Below, piece by piece: positions 11,998 through 22,362 of a stretch of DNA of 64,000 nt. A program made the position numbers and the translations under genes. The notes under the pieces are model-generated. The model was not told where the DNA came from. It worked only from the letters and a program-made list of their open reading frames with translations, and ran no database searches. The DNA is from Euborellia annulipes (Eukaryota > Arthropoda > Insecta > Dermaptera > Anisolabididae), in contig JAKCPI010007917.1 of NCBI GenBank assembly GCA_023213315.1, forward strand, positions 1-64,000, read 5' to 3'. Each line of letters starts with the position of its first letter. Within the stretch, counting starts at the first letter, position 1.

Positions 11998-12258
11998 CAA
12001 GGGCGTATCAAGGGGGTAAAGGGGTAATTACCCCCCCCCGAGATTTGAAAAAAATACCTTTTTTTTGCAAAAAATTTATTTTTCACGTAAAATTTTAAAA
12101 ATTAATACTTAAAAATTTGATTTGTATCTATATTCTGGCAAACAAGTACAGAATGCGCCTTTAAATTACTGAAATTAAGAAAAATAGTGTGCTGTGCGAC
12201 GAGTCACTCCAAATTACCCCCCCCCCCCCCCCGAGAAACACCTCTGGATCCGCCCTTG
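11998..12258 (-). mobile_element. hAT-E MITE, complete copy with 8-bp target duplication
   Basis: Ends CAAGGGCGTATC and GGATCCGCCCTTG. The flanking direct repeat CCACAAAT occurs at 11990-11997 and 12259-12266. Length 261 bp, no open frame. The subterminal G/C homopolymer runs are a family feature. Confidence 0.9.
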
Positions 12259-12699
12259 CCACAAATCTTATTATAATTTCTCTATTTTATTCCAATACGT
12301 TCATTCATTAAAGAAGAGATCCCGAACATTATATATTACTTTGATTTTTTTAAATTATTAAAAAAAATTTATTAGAGCAGAAAAATGATATGAGAAAAAA
12401 AATTTATTTTTTTTTTCACTTTCTTCTTTTTTAAAATTAATTTCAAAGAATATATTAATGTATTCAGATAATAATAATTGGCTAGAGAGAGAGAGAAAAT
12501 GTTTCGTTTGATCTATAAAACAAATGAGTCATTGATATGAAAAAAAAAATTTCTTTTACGTGCATGCATGACTTTTATTATCTCATCGTATCTATCTTAG
12601 AAAGGAGTAGGTGCAGAGAGAGAGAGAGAGCCCCTCCTCATTAATAGGACACGGTTGGATGAAAGGAAGGAGGAGTTAGAGATAGGAAATAATGTAACT

Positions 12700-13245
12700 T
12701 CGCACTTTTTTTCAGTTTTTGCTGTTTAATTCAAAAACTATGGAGTTTTTGACATTAGTTGCTTATACCATTTTGAAAGTATATTAAATTTGAAACAATT
12801 CAAGCCAACTTACAGCTCTGTATCTCTAATAGTTTTTGAGATATGATGATTGAAAAATGTACAAGATTTTCACAAATGTTACAATTTTCAGTTTTGCTTA
12901 TGTTTAAAGTCAAAAATCGGCTTAACCGCTCAAGTTTAGAGAAAAGTTGTGAGAAATTGAGTTTTAGCACATTTAATTACCTTTCATTTAAGCGCAAAAC
13001 GGGGTCATTAACTCTTATAGTTATCCTGTAATCTTAAAAAAACAAAAATTCCAATAATATAAGTTTTAAATAAACCTACGTGGAATTGCATCATATCTCA
13101 AAAACTATTAAAGATACAGAGCTGTGGTTTGGCTTCAATTGTTTGAAATTTAATATACTTTAAAAATGATAATAACAACTAATGTCAAAAAGCCCATAGT
13201 TTTTGAATTATACTTCAAAAACTGAAAAATGTCCGAAAATTTTGA
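12700..13245. repeat. Inverted-repeat element, arms about 140 bp
   Basis: The left arm 12712-12848 and right arm 13088-13233 are reverse complements ('attcaaaaactatg', 'tacagctctgtatctcta', 'tttttgagatatgatg'), with a 240-bp spacer. This is foldback or MITE architecture. I did not find a clear target duplication. Confidence 0.65.
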
Positions 13246-13474
13246 AGTTTTTCTCGTATTACGCAGGTAGCACAACTTTTTTTTTGCTTGCAAAATGTGG
13301 TTTCACACTCTCCTAAGAGGTCCAAATAACATACCAAAAATGCAACGTTACTTCGCGTTTGCGAATTTAATGTCGAATTTGACTGGACTATTACGACAAT
13401 TTTTGTTTTTTTACGATTACAAGAGAACTACAAGGGTTACTGACCCCATACTGCGCTTAAAGGGCTACAGGAGC

Positions 13475-14000
13475 GAAGTGGTTACGCATGTTTTTCCCGC
13501 TAAGATGGCGTTGTGTGTCATAAAAAGTATGCCCAAATATCAAGTAATTCAAAAAATTTGCCAAGAGATGTCAGAATGGTAGCTAATAATATTTAATGCA
13601 TTTGTCATTGATCTTTTAACAATAAATACTTTATAAATGTTATTATATATTATGTATCTTTTATAAAAGCATAAAAATATATAAATATAGGTTAATAGGG
13701 GATCGGCTGTTAGACTAGCCTGCCATCTATTGCAAGAATGCTGAACTAATTTGACAGTTGATTTTTAAATAAATCATCTAAGCTTATTTTAAAAATTTCT
13801 TAATTAATATGTGATTAATAATAACAATAAATTCATTTTTAAATTTAAAAAAAATTAAAGATTATTGGGACAGATTGTTTTTTTGTATTTGCTTGATAAC
13901 AAAAAAATTAATTACGATAATTTTTTAATAAGTCATTAAAACAATTATAGCTCGATGTCCCAATAATCTCTTATGAATTTAATTCATTAAAAAAAAACCT
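13475..14000 (+). repeat. Repeat F, copy 1
   Basis: Matches 40645-41050 plus 41582-41740 in inverse orientation over about 500 bp. Near its 5' edge a conserved stretch could encode 'MALCVIKSMPKYQVIQK', vaguely like a Tc1/mariner transposase C-terminus, but this is weak. It contains inner inverted repeats AGATTATTGGGACA (13857-13871 and 13956-13970). The junction 13614/13615 is the empty site for the Helitron in the other copy. Confidence 0.75.
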
Positions 14001-14605
14001 CAAAAAAGCCAGGAGGGGGGTCCAGGAGGTGAAACCGCCCGGCTAGTCCTTTCTAAATTCCACTATTATAGTTGACAACAAATTTCCATTTAGACCCTAT
14101 TTATTATTATTTTATCTTCTACAAACAACAAATGGCTTAATTCGTTGCTCGTTCATTCATTTTCCGTGATCTCCATCCACTGCACCTTTTGTTCGAAATC
14201 ATTACGATTGAGGTCAGATAATCATAATCATTTCAACATAAACACAAAAGAAGGGAGGGGCGAGGGGGAGGGGAGGGAGGGTTAGTTTAGTGGCTTGACT
14301 TACTTTTTTATAACAGTTTAATGTTTAAATGATTAGGACATCAAAGAAAAAAAAAAGGTGGGGCGAAAGAGTCAAGGGCGTTCAATGGACAAAAAAATGA
14401 ATGAATGAAATGAAGGTGATATTAAAAGGAAGAGTGAATCAGTCCCCAATGAGCTGGTAAATAAGGGACAACGATTTTGCTTTTGGAATTTATTAATAAC
14501 TAGCCGCTTACCTTAAAGGAATCTTGCGGAATGTCCGTACCTGTCTGTCTTTATCCAATCGCCGATCTTTCAAAGGAAAAATCACAAATTTAATTATATA
14601 ACAAC

Positions 14606-14698
14606 TAGCCGCGGCGTCAGCCTTCGGCGGGCTTCGCCCTCCTGGACACCCCTCAGCAGGCGCGGGCCCGCCTGCAGAGGACCTTCGCCTTTTTCTTA
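14606..14698 (-). mobile_element. Helitron-B 3'-end fragment
   Basis: Begins on the + strand at CTAGCCGCGGCG with the 'ccttcggcgggc' hairpin, followed by the 'gcgggcccgcctgc' block. A related shorter piece starts at the CTAGCCGC near 14502. Confidence 0.7.
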
Positions 14699-14699
14699 T

Positions 14700-14896
14700 A
14701 TTTTTTTTAAACACTCACACTTTTTTCTCATTCACACTCACACACACTTTCAGACAGTCTTTTCGGCAACTTAGGCCATTTAAGACTTTTACGATAACCG
14801 TTATATTATTTATAAATATTTATTGGGGGTCCAGGCATTTCTATTTAAGCCATTTAAATAAAATCATTGAACTGCCTGGGTTACCCGCGGCGTTTT
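14700..14896 (-). mobile_element. SINE-1 fragment
   Basis: Reverse-oriented copy starting with the poly-T tail, then 'aaacactcacactttttt', 'cttttcggcaacttaggcc' and 'gtccaggcat'. The tRNA-like head is lost. Confidence 0.75.
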
Positions 14897-14964
14897 TTGT
14901 TGAAGAAGGTGGGCCAACACAAACAAGGTTTTTTAAAAGAAATTTTTTCCATCTGTGCTCGGGG

Positions 14965-15220
14965 GGTGTTTTTTATTTTAACGGGGGTATCCAAATGGAG
15001 GTAAAGGGGGTAATTACCCCCCCCCCCCCCCCAGAGATTTGAAAAAAATATTATTAATATATTAATATATTTAAAAATTTGATTTATATTTATATTCTGA
15101 CAAACAAGTACAGAATGGGCCTTTAAATTACCGAAATTAAGAAAAAAATGTGTGCTGTGCGACCAGTCACTCCAGATTACCCCCCCCCCCCCCCGAAAAA
15201 CACCTCTGGATCCGCCACTG
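14965..15220 (-). mobile_element. hAT-E MITE, degenerate ends
   Basis: Same internal order as 11998-12258, with long C-runs on both sides. The right end reads 'ggatccgccactg' instead of 'ggatccgcccttg'. No clean target duplication. Confidence 0.7.
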
Positions 15221-15221
15221 C

Positions 15222-15436
15222 ATAGAATCCACAACTGCAGAGAATACTTAAATATTTCTCTATACATTTCCTATGGGAGAAATCGTAACTTTAGGAATTA
15301 ATAACTCAAAAAGTTATAGGAATTTCGGGACCCGAGAGACTCCCCATAACGTCCTCTATAAGGACTGCAAAATTTCGTTTCAAAGTTGGTCAAACAGAGT
15401 GTGACAGACGGACACTCCGCTATTATATATATACAG
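15222..15436 (-). mobile_element. Helitron-B 5'-side fragment
   Basis: Contains 'tttcctatgggagaaatcgt', 'aataactcaaaaagttatag' and 'gtgacagacggacactccg', ending at the A+T-rich 5' terminus on the minus strand. Confidence 0.75.
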
Positions 15437-16313
15437 TATATATATAAATTTAGGAGCCTATTTATATTTGTATATTTTTATAAATGGTTGGAGAGGTTAA
15501 TAACGGGAATTATTTTTTTTTTACCAATATATGATACCCAATTTTCTTCTTTAGAAAAAGGGGTTTCCTACTCCAAACTGAATTAATTTATGATAGGCTA
15601 AAACCTAAGTCGTTATCAATTACAAAAAATCTCCATGAAAATTCGTGCAGTAGTTTCAGAAAGCATAAGGACAAACATTCCAGACAAAAAAATAATTATT
15701 AAATCATTTTAAAATTTTTTTAATTGACAAAAATATGAAAATTAAAATTTAATTAATAAATATGATTAAATATCGATTAATAATTGTGAGATTTAATTTA
15801 AAAAAATTTTTTTTTCTTTATACCGGACGCTTGCTTTTAACTTTGAAACTATTTGACGAATTTTCATGGGCTTTTTCCATTCCGTAGACGCAACTATCAC
15901 ACCCGGTGTGGTCGCAATAATTCTGAGAACTCCTTGGGATATATTTCAGTTCGATTTTTTCCTATTAAATATTTCAACAGCGAGTGTAATGTCTTCATTT
16001 CCCTTAGGCCCTTTTACACATGGAATTGTGACATTGAACGATAAGAACTTATTAACAAGACACAGGGTCCATTTGGTAGGGATGGGTTATGATGATCCGC
16101 GAATCCCTCCCCACCCCAAGAATACTACCATATATTTCTCTTAATTTCTTCTATTTTTGGGGAGTGAGGGATTTCTCATTTCCTGGGCCCATTACCGCCT
16201 AGTATAGGGATATACTTTACTATGAAGTAACTATAGAATAAATAAATATTGTATAATTTGCAATGATAATTAAATATAATACTGTCAATCTTGTATTCTA
16301 ACATTTAATCGTC

Positions 16314-16346
16314 CTGATGAAGGTCGGGATTTGCGACCGAAACGTC
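16314..16346 (+). ncRNA. Hammerhead ribozyme core (minimal, Penelope type)
   Basis: Reads CTGATGA (16314-16320), then stem II GGTCG/CGACC with a short loop, GAAA (16339-16342) and CGTC. These are the conserved hammerhead core elements in the correct order and spacing. Stems I and III are minimal, as described for hammerheads of Penelope-like elements, which are thought to act as dimers. Cleavage is not shown by sequence alone. Confidence 0.7.
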
Positions 16347-17120
16347 AACTGTTAACAATCAAATAAGTTTTTTATTTAATTCCTTGGCTGCAAAGTCTCC
16401 TATACCCAATTCAACTTTTTGGCACCTGCGGCAAGTGTCTAAAAAGACTCGCTTTGAAAAAATTAGAGGCAAATAAGAGCAGGAAAGTTTTGCAATTTGG
16501 TTCGTATTTTTTTTTTTTTCATTTCGAAAAAGTCATTTTTTGATCTGGTTAGACTCTGTATCTTAAAAAGATAAATCTTCTCTCCGTTTATCCAAGTGAG
16601 TAGGTGACGTGGGAGGGGGGAGGGGAGGGAGGAGGAGGAGGAGGAGGTCAGTGGTCCAGTGAAAGTCTCTCTCCTCCGAAACGAAATGAAAACTTGCCAG
16701 CCAGTACAGACAGACAGACTTTATATATAAATTATTCTACTCTCTTGCTTTAGATTTACTTTCGATAGGCAGCAGCCTAAAAAAAACAAAAACTTTTGTT
16801 TTCTAAAAAAAAAAAGAACAAAATGGAATCTCTGACGTCAGCTCGAATTTTTATTTTCTTTGCATATTCAAAACTTATTATTTTTTTATATTTCGGTTAG
16901 GAACCCTCCCGGGAAGTTAAAATAAGCTTTTGAACAAAATCGGCCAAAAATTACTAGTACTTTAATAATAATAATAATAATAAAGCCATTTATTAGCATC
17001 CTTATTTTTACATACAATATTTACTTAACATTATTTTTTTTTTTTTTTTTATATATATATACAATTTAGACAATTCTTTTTTTTTTTTTTTTTTTTTATT
17101 TAATAAAATCGTTTCGGAAA

Positions 17121-17585
17121 CTAGGCCCATTGTTGAGCAAAGGCCTCTCCCAGACTTCGCCACCGGTTTCTATCTTCGGCTAGCTGGAACCAATTTTGAC
17201 CCGCAAAGTTCTTCAGATCTTCGCTCCATCTAAGATGTTGTCGTCCTCTCTTTCTCCTTTTTCCTCTAGGATACCATTCGAAGACGTGCTTGGCCCATCT
17301 ATCTCCTGACATTCGTCTCAGGTGTCCTGCCCACCTCCATTTTAGTTGTTTGACGGAGACGGTTATATTCTTAAATTTTGTTTTTTCTTTTAAGACTGTA
17401 TTTGGTATACGATCTTTCCTAGATATACCAAGAATTCGTCTCTCTATGGCTCTTTGTGTAACTTCAATCCTGTTTTGGTCGCTTTTTAATAGAGACCAAG
17501 TTTGGGATCCATAGTTTAGGCATGGCAATAGGCAGGAATCAAAAATTTTCTTTTTAAGTGCTAAGGGAATTTTTTTTATTTTTTA
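17121..17585 (-). pseudogene. RTE C-terminal domain, frameshifted from the RT
   Basis: Continues the RTE protein after the frameshift: 'LKKKIFDSCLLPCLNYGSQTW', then 'KLKWRWAGHLRRM', 'RGRQHLRWSEDLKNFAGQNW' and 'RNRWRSLGEAFAQQW', then stop. This is the characteristic tail of RTE-clade polyproteins after the RT. The frame is otherwise clean for about 150 codons, so restoring one base at the A-run would reconnect it. The break is the only one I see in the retained coding region. Confidence 0.9.
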
Positions 17586-19248
17586 AAAGAAATTTCAGAG
17601 AGTGGTATTTCTGCCATACTTTGGTTATTCTCCTGTTGATTTCTTTTGATGTGCTTTTTTCAAATGAAACAAGTTGACCCAGGTATATTGCCTCCGTTTT
17701 CCACTCAATTTGTCTTCCTTCTAATGTCACGACATCTCTGCTACTGTTTGTTAGTAATTGTGTTTTTTCTGGATTAATTTTAAGTCCTGCCTCTTTACTC
17801 TTTTTGTTTAATTCTCTAAGCATATATTGCAGATCTTCCGCTGATTCGGCAAAGAGAATAATATCATCGGCAAAGCAAAGATGAGTCAATCTTCTTCCGT
17901 TTATGTTCAAGCCAGTGTCAAGCCATTCAATATTTCTTAATATTTCTCTTAAGGCGCTCTTAAAAAGATCTGGTGCTAACGGGTCACCTTGTTTCACACC
18001 TCTCTTTATTTGGAAATATGGCCCTGTTCTGTCCATTACTATTCTTGCTTTCGAATTTTGATATATATATTTTATTATTTTAATGTATTTAGGGTGGATC
18101 CCGTCATTTGTTAATGCTTTGAATAGGAATTGATGTTTGATAGAATCGAATGCTTTTTCATAGTCGATTAGAGCAATATAGGTTCTCGTCTGATATTCTT
18201 TTGATTTTTCAATGATTTGACTTACAGTGAAAAGATGGTCAATAGTTGAGTACCCTTTTCTGAAACCCGCTTGTTCGGGTGTTTGATTTTCTTCTATCTT
18301 TCCATAAAGGCGATTTTGAATAACTTTGGCAAAGATTTTGTAGAGGTTTGATGTAAGACTTATAGGTCTGTAATTCCTTAACTCCAATGGACTTCCCTTT
18401 TTAAAAAGTAGTATTATATCAGAGTTTAACCATTGTTTTGGCACCTTTTCCTCTTCTATAATGATATTAAATAATTTTTGAAAATATGGCAGGATGATAG
18501 GCGAGACCATTTTGATGATTTCGTTTGTGATTTTGTCTTCTCCGGGTGTTTTTTCATTTTTTGTATTTTTAACTACTAATTTAATCTCGGATTCCAGGAT
18601 ATCAGGCACAGGAAGATTTTCTTCTTTTATAAGTTGGACAGGAATTGCTACATCTTCATCGTGATAAATGTTTTCGTAAAATCTTGTAGCCAGTGAAATT
18701 ATTTCTTCTCTCTTGTAGAAATTTTTCCCTTTTTCTTGTAAAGTGATTGTCCAATTTTTTCCTTGGCACATGCTTTTTTTGATTTTTTTAATACTTGTTT
18801 TTTCTAAATATTTGTCGATTATTTCTTCTGTGTGTTTTGTCAAGTCTTTTCTGATATTATATCTTGCGAGTTTGCAGATTGTATTGTATTCGAGTTTTTC
18901 TTTTATTGTTTTTCTGGGTATTTTTTTGTGTTCTTCGCGTTGTTTAATTATTTTCTGAGTCTCTTCAGATAGCTTTGTTTTTGTTTTTTGAGTTATTTGA
19001 GAGGATTTTTGAATTTTAACTATTAGTTCTTCTATAATATTATAATAATCTTGAATATTCATATTTGTGTTTTCATTGTTGAGATTTTTTTGTGTTTCCT
19101 CTATTGCTTTCAATAATACAAGTGATTCGTCATATTTTATATTTCTGTTTTCTTTTATTTTCCTAGTAGGTTTTTTATTCTTTAGGTTTAGATGTAGTAA
19201 AATTATTCTGTGATCCGATGTGAATTTGAAGTGGTTTGTTATAACAAA
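17554..19248 (-). pseudogene. RTE endonuclease tail plus reverse transcriptase
   Basis: This frame encodes the reverse transcriptase that copies element RNA at the nicked target in the nucleus. The open frame runs in from the truncated 5' end, where 'FTSDHRII' matches the SDH motif that ends the AP-endonuclease domain. From the first Met (19113) it is 519 residues long. Motifs seen: NYRPISLTS (247-255), GFRKGYST (283-290), catalytic motif A IDYEKAFDSI (316-325), RGVKQGDPLAPDLF (371-384) and catalytic FADD (414-417). No stop interrupts the RT domain, so the insertion is fairly young. A frameshift in an A-run near 17572-17585 moves the C-terminus to the next frame. It cannot be autonomous because most of the endonuclease is missing. 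Confidence 0.93.
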
Positions 19249-19859
19249 CTACTAGTACTTTACTGATGTATTTTTTCAGTTTTTTTTCGGTTTTCTCAAA
19301 ATCGGCTGTAACGATTTTGATTAAAATTCATAAATCAACTATTTTTTAGATGCTCTATAAAAATAAATTTTCAATTAATTTTCCGGCTCTTCCTTCCATA
19401 GAGCCAATATTAAATCCCCAAATGGGGATTTTCATGTTAATTTCGATTCAAAAGGGGGTTCCCTTTAACTTTTTACACATTTTAAAGAATTTTTCCAATT
19501 CTTATGAAATTTTATATTTATTTAGAATTCTATAATTCTATTGTATAAAATATAATCAGGTCTCTACTCTAATAACAGACGTTAAAATTTAACATCAACA
19601 AATGGGTGTTAAAAAGTAAAGCAATAACACCAGCGTCAAAAAATTATATTCTCTAAACAAAATTTTAAAAGTGACATTAACATTTTATTTTTTAGCATCA
19701 GGTGTTAATGACTCAAATGAAAATAGCTGTTTTCTGCTTGTTCGTGTTTTTAGACCTCTCGCGCATGCGCATTACTAATTGGATTTGTTATTTTCAATCT
19801 TGTAGGCCTATCTGACACACCAGCGTTAAAAAAATGCTATTCTCTAAAAAAGTTTTATT

Positions 19860-20031
19860 ATTTTTTTTAACACTCACACTTTTTTCCCATTCACTTACAC
19901 ACATACACACAGTCTTTTCGGCAACTTAGGCCGTGTAAGACTTTGACGATAAGCGTTATTGATTAACACCCGTGACCCTTGGTATACAAGGCAGGAGCGC
20001 TACCAACTACACCAAGCCCGAGGGCCTGCTT
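19860..20031 (-). mobile_element. SINE-1 copy
   Basis: Minus-strand SINE with poly-T (tail) at the left, 'ttttcggcaacttaggccg' in the body and the tRNA-like head 'cttggtatacaaggcaggag...accaactacaccaagcccga' at the right. Flanks share TTTTATT, a plausible partial target duplication. Confidence 0.85.
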
Positions 20032-20301
20032 TTATTTCAAAGCTGTCAAAATCATAACCTTATTTTTTAGTTTTTTCAATGGATTGATGCAATTAAAATT
20101 AATTTCTTGCATTTATTTTTGACCAAGGTATTATATCGCCATCTACCGAGTTTTCAGAAAATTTACATTCAAGTTTTTTTGTTTTGATTGGATTATATAT
20201 AATTTTTTTTGTCATTTGTTCAAGTAACATTAAATATAAATTATAAATAAACATTAAATATAAAATTAAATATAAATTTTTTTTTTAGGACATATTTTAT
20301 A

Positions 20302-20995
20302 AAAAAATCTGGTGTGACTGGCGCACAGCACACAACTTTCTCTTACCTTCGGTAATCGAAAGTTGTGTTCTGTGCTTGTCACACCAGATTTTTTGTGTCG
20401 ACATGTATTTAGTTTCCGACAGTACGGTACATTCGATTTTCAAGATGTAAAATTTATAAGTATGGGAAAATGTTTATATTTTGTTACCATGGCAACCATT
20501 TCTCCTATCTTTTCTATGGAGTACAAGAGTAAAGTGGTCTTCAGAAGATTTCAATCACAAAATGAGAATATACATTTTAAAGAGAATCTAAAAAATAATT
20601 GATTTTTGAATTTTTTAAAAAATCGTTGGAGCAAATTTTGAGAAAATCGAAAAAAACTGAAAAAGTGCATCAGTAAAGTACTAGTACTTTTTGGTCAATT
20701 TTGTTCAAAAGCTTCGTGTCACGTCCCATGGGGGTGCCTAACTTAAATATAAAATTTCAACTTCCTAGCTCTTTTCGTTCTTGTGATATTTTGTTCACAG
20801 ACAGACACACAGACACACGGACACACAGACACACAGACACACAGACAGACAGACCATGTCGCGAAAACCACTTTTTTGGATTCAGGGGACCTCAAAACGT
20901 GAAGATCCATCAAAACCTCGACATCGAATTTTTGACATGAATCCAATACTTTCTCTCTATATATATATTACATATATACATAGGTAAGAGAAAGT
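20302..20995 (-). mobile_element. HINE-A, full length
   Basis: About 694 bp from the 3' hairpin (atctggtgtgac ... cacaccagat) to the 5' hairpin (actttctctct...gtaagagaaagt). The microsatellite reads ACAC/AGAC repeats. Both ends are flanked by T5-6 in element orientation. Confidence 0.9.
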
Positions 20996-21029
20996 AAAAA
21001 ATACTATTAATTAAAGCATTTGAAACAAT

Positions 21030-21215
21030 TGTAAGAAGAGAGAAGAGATTGTGACGTCATGGGATAAGGGAGATGGATCAAGGGGGGATTGTTGAGACTT
21101 TGTTGTGATTAGTTGTTTATTGATTTTCTGTAACGAAGGTGTATTTTTGTTGTGTCGAGATTAATAAAGAGTATTTTTGGTAAGTTGTGAAGTTTTTTGA
21201 GAGAGTTAGTTAACA
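21030..21215 (+). mobile_element. Solo LTR
   Basis: A 186-bp segment beginning TGTAAG and ending TTAACA, with an AATAAA polyadenylation signal near 21163. It is flanked by CAAT at 21026-21029 and 21216-21219. A paralogous copy of the host repeat at 48985-49080 (inverted) lacks it and reads straight through one CAAT. These are the marks of a solo LTR left by recombination. The internal retroelement is absent, so the family cannot be assigned. Confidence 0.8.
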
Positions 21216-21535
21216 CAATATTCCGTGCTTAACTCAATTTTTAATTTTTTTTTGGCGCTTGACACACTAATGCGTAACAGGGTCTATATATAAGTCAAGT
21301 TTTAACAATAAATAGAGATATTTTTATTAAACTTAAACTATAACTTGACCTATAATACCTTGGTCAAAAATAAATGCAATAAATCTTCCATACCATGAAA
21401 CTTACTTTTTACGCTAAAGCCGCCATTTTTTATGCAATAAACACGGCGTTAAAATATTAAAGGCACCCCCTAGACATGCCATTAATTTTTAACACTATTG
21501 ACTAAATGTTAACGCTTAGGATTTTAAAGTTTTTT

Positions 21536-22214
21536 ACTTTCTCTTACCTATGTATATATGTAATATATATATAGAGAGAAAGTATTGGATTCATGTCAAA
21601 AATTCGATGTCGAGATTTTGATGGATCTTCACGTTTTGAGGTCCCCTGAATCCAAAAAGTGGTTTTCGCGACATGGTCTGTCTGTGTGTGTGTGGGTGGG
21701 TGGGTGGGTGGGTGTGTATGTGTGTGTTCAATTTTAAGCATGAAGGAATTGAGCTACGAGGTTGAAATTTTATATTTAAGTTAAACTCCCCCCGGGACCG
21801 GGAAAAATAAGCTTTTAATCAAAATCGGCCAAAAAGTACTAGTACTTTACTGATGTACTTTTTCAGTTTTTTTCGATTTTCTTAAAATTTGCTCCAACGT
21901 TTTTTTTTTTAAATTCATAAATCAATTAATTTTTAGATTCTCTTTAAAATGTATATTCTCATTTTGCAATTGAAATCTTCTGAAGACCACTCTACTCTTG
22001 TATTTCATAGGGAAGATAGGAGAAATGGTTGCCATGGTAACAAAATATAAATATTTTCCCATTCTTATAAATTTTACATCTGAATTCATATGTTCCGTAC
22101 TGTCGGGAACTAAATATATGTCGACCAAAAAATCTGGTGTGACAAGCACAGAACACAACTTTCGATTACCGAAGGTAAGAGAAAGTTGTGTGCTGTGCGC
22201 CAGTCACACCAGAT
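21536..22214 (+). mobile_element. HINE-A, full length, inserted in TIR-C
   Basis: About 679 bp with both terminal hairpins and a GTGG/GT microsatellite. The left flank is AAAG-T6 and the right flank T5-GCTTTCAG. The empty TIR-C copy at 8226-8250 reads AAAGTATTTGCTTACAG, so the insertion is in a short T-tract. Confidence 0.92.
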
Positions 22215-22362
22215 TTTTGCTTTCAGAATAGCAATTTCAAGCAAAGAAGTGTTAAAATGAATTAACACTATGTACAGATGTTAAAAGTTAACGTTTTTGC
22301 TTAGAGAATAGACCTAAATATGAGATTAAAGTCACTCCAGATTTTTTTAAGGGGGGGCAATA

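Larger units (their letters stand above)
16965..19249 (-). mobile_element. RTE-clade LINE, 5'-truncated, with target duplication
   Basis: A 2.28-kb non-LTR retrotransposon on the minus strand. Its 3' end is a (TTA)n microsatellite (16965-16982 on the + strand, ATAATAAT), typical of RTE elements. The 13-bp TACTAGTACTTTA occurs at 16952-16964 and again at 19250-19262, giving the target-site duplication. The 5' truncation falls inside the endonuclease domain. The host sequence is a HINE-A copy. Confidence 0.92.
20071..21400. mobile_element. Penelope-like inverted-repeat remnant with nested insertions
   Basis: Bounded by similar 12-mers, cttattttttag (20059-20070) and cttactttttac (21401-21412). 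Compared with the empty TIR-C copy near 8110-8125, these look like a target duplication. Inverted repeats 20109-20135 and 21351-21377 read GCATTTATTTTTGACCAAGG and the reverse complement. It shares 'CGCCATCTACCG' plus following words with the hammerhead element at 23387-23843, so I infer a related family. It contains HINE-A (20302-20995) and a repeat with a solo LTR. Confidence 0.6.
19558..22313 (+). mobile_element. TIR-C element, copy 2, carrying nested insertions
   Basis: Termini AGGTCTCTACTCTAA (left) and TTAGAGAATAGACCT (right). The pieces match the uninterrupted copy at 7747-8340 in order. Interruptions are a SINE-1 (19860-20031), a Penelope-like remnant (20071-21400) and a HINE-A (21536-22214). 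Confidence 0.8.
16890..22343 (+). mobile_element. HINE-A copy split by nested insertions
   Basis: The pieces of one HINE-A copy are 16890-16964, 19263-19557 and about 22314-22343 (ending gtcactccagat). It is interrupted first by an RTE LINE (16965-19249) and then by a TIR-C element (about 19558-22313) that carries its own insertions. The order is inferred from the duplicated target at the RTE and from matching the outer pieces to the copy at 978-1850. Confidence 0.7.

Noticed and set aside
13295..13582. 95-codon frame with a C-terminus faintly like a Tc1/mariner transposase
   Set aside because: The repeat F copy at 41.6 kb is shifted by one base over the conserved part and the similarity is limited to a 'SMPK...VIQ' pattern in different order. 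Not enough to call a transposase.
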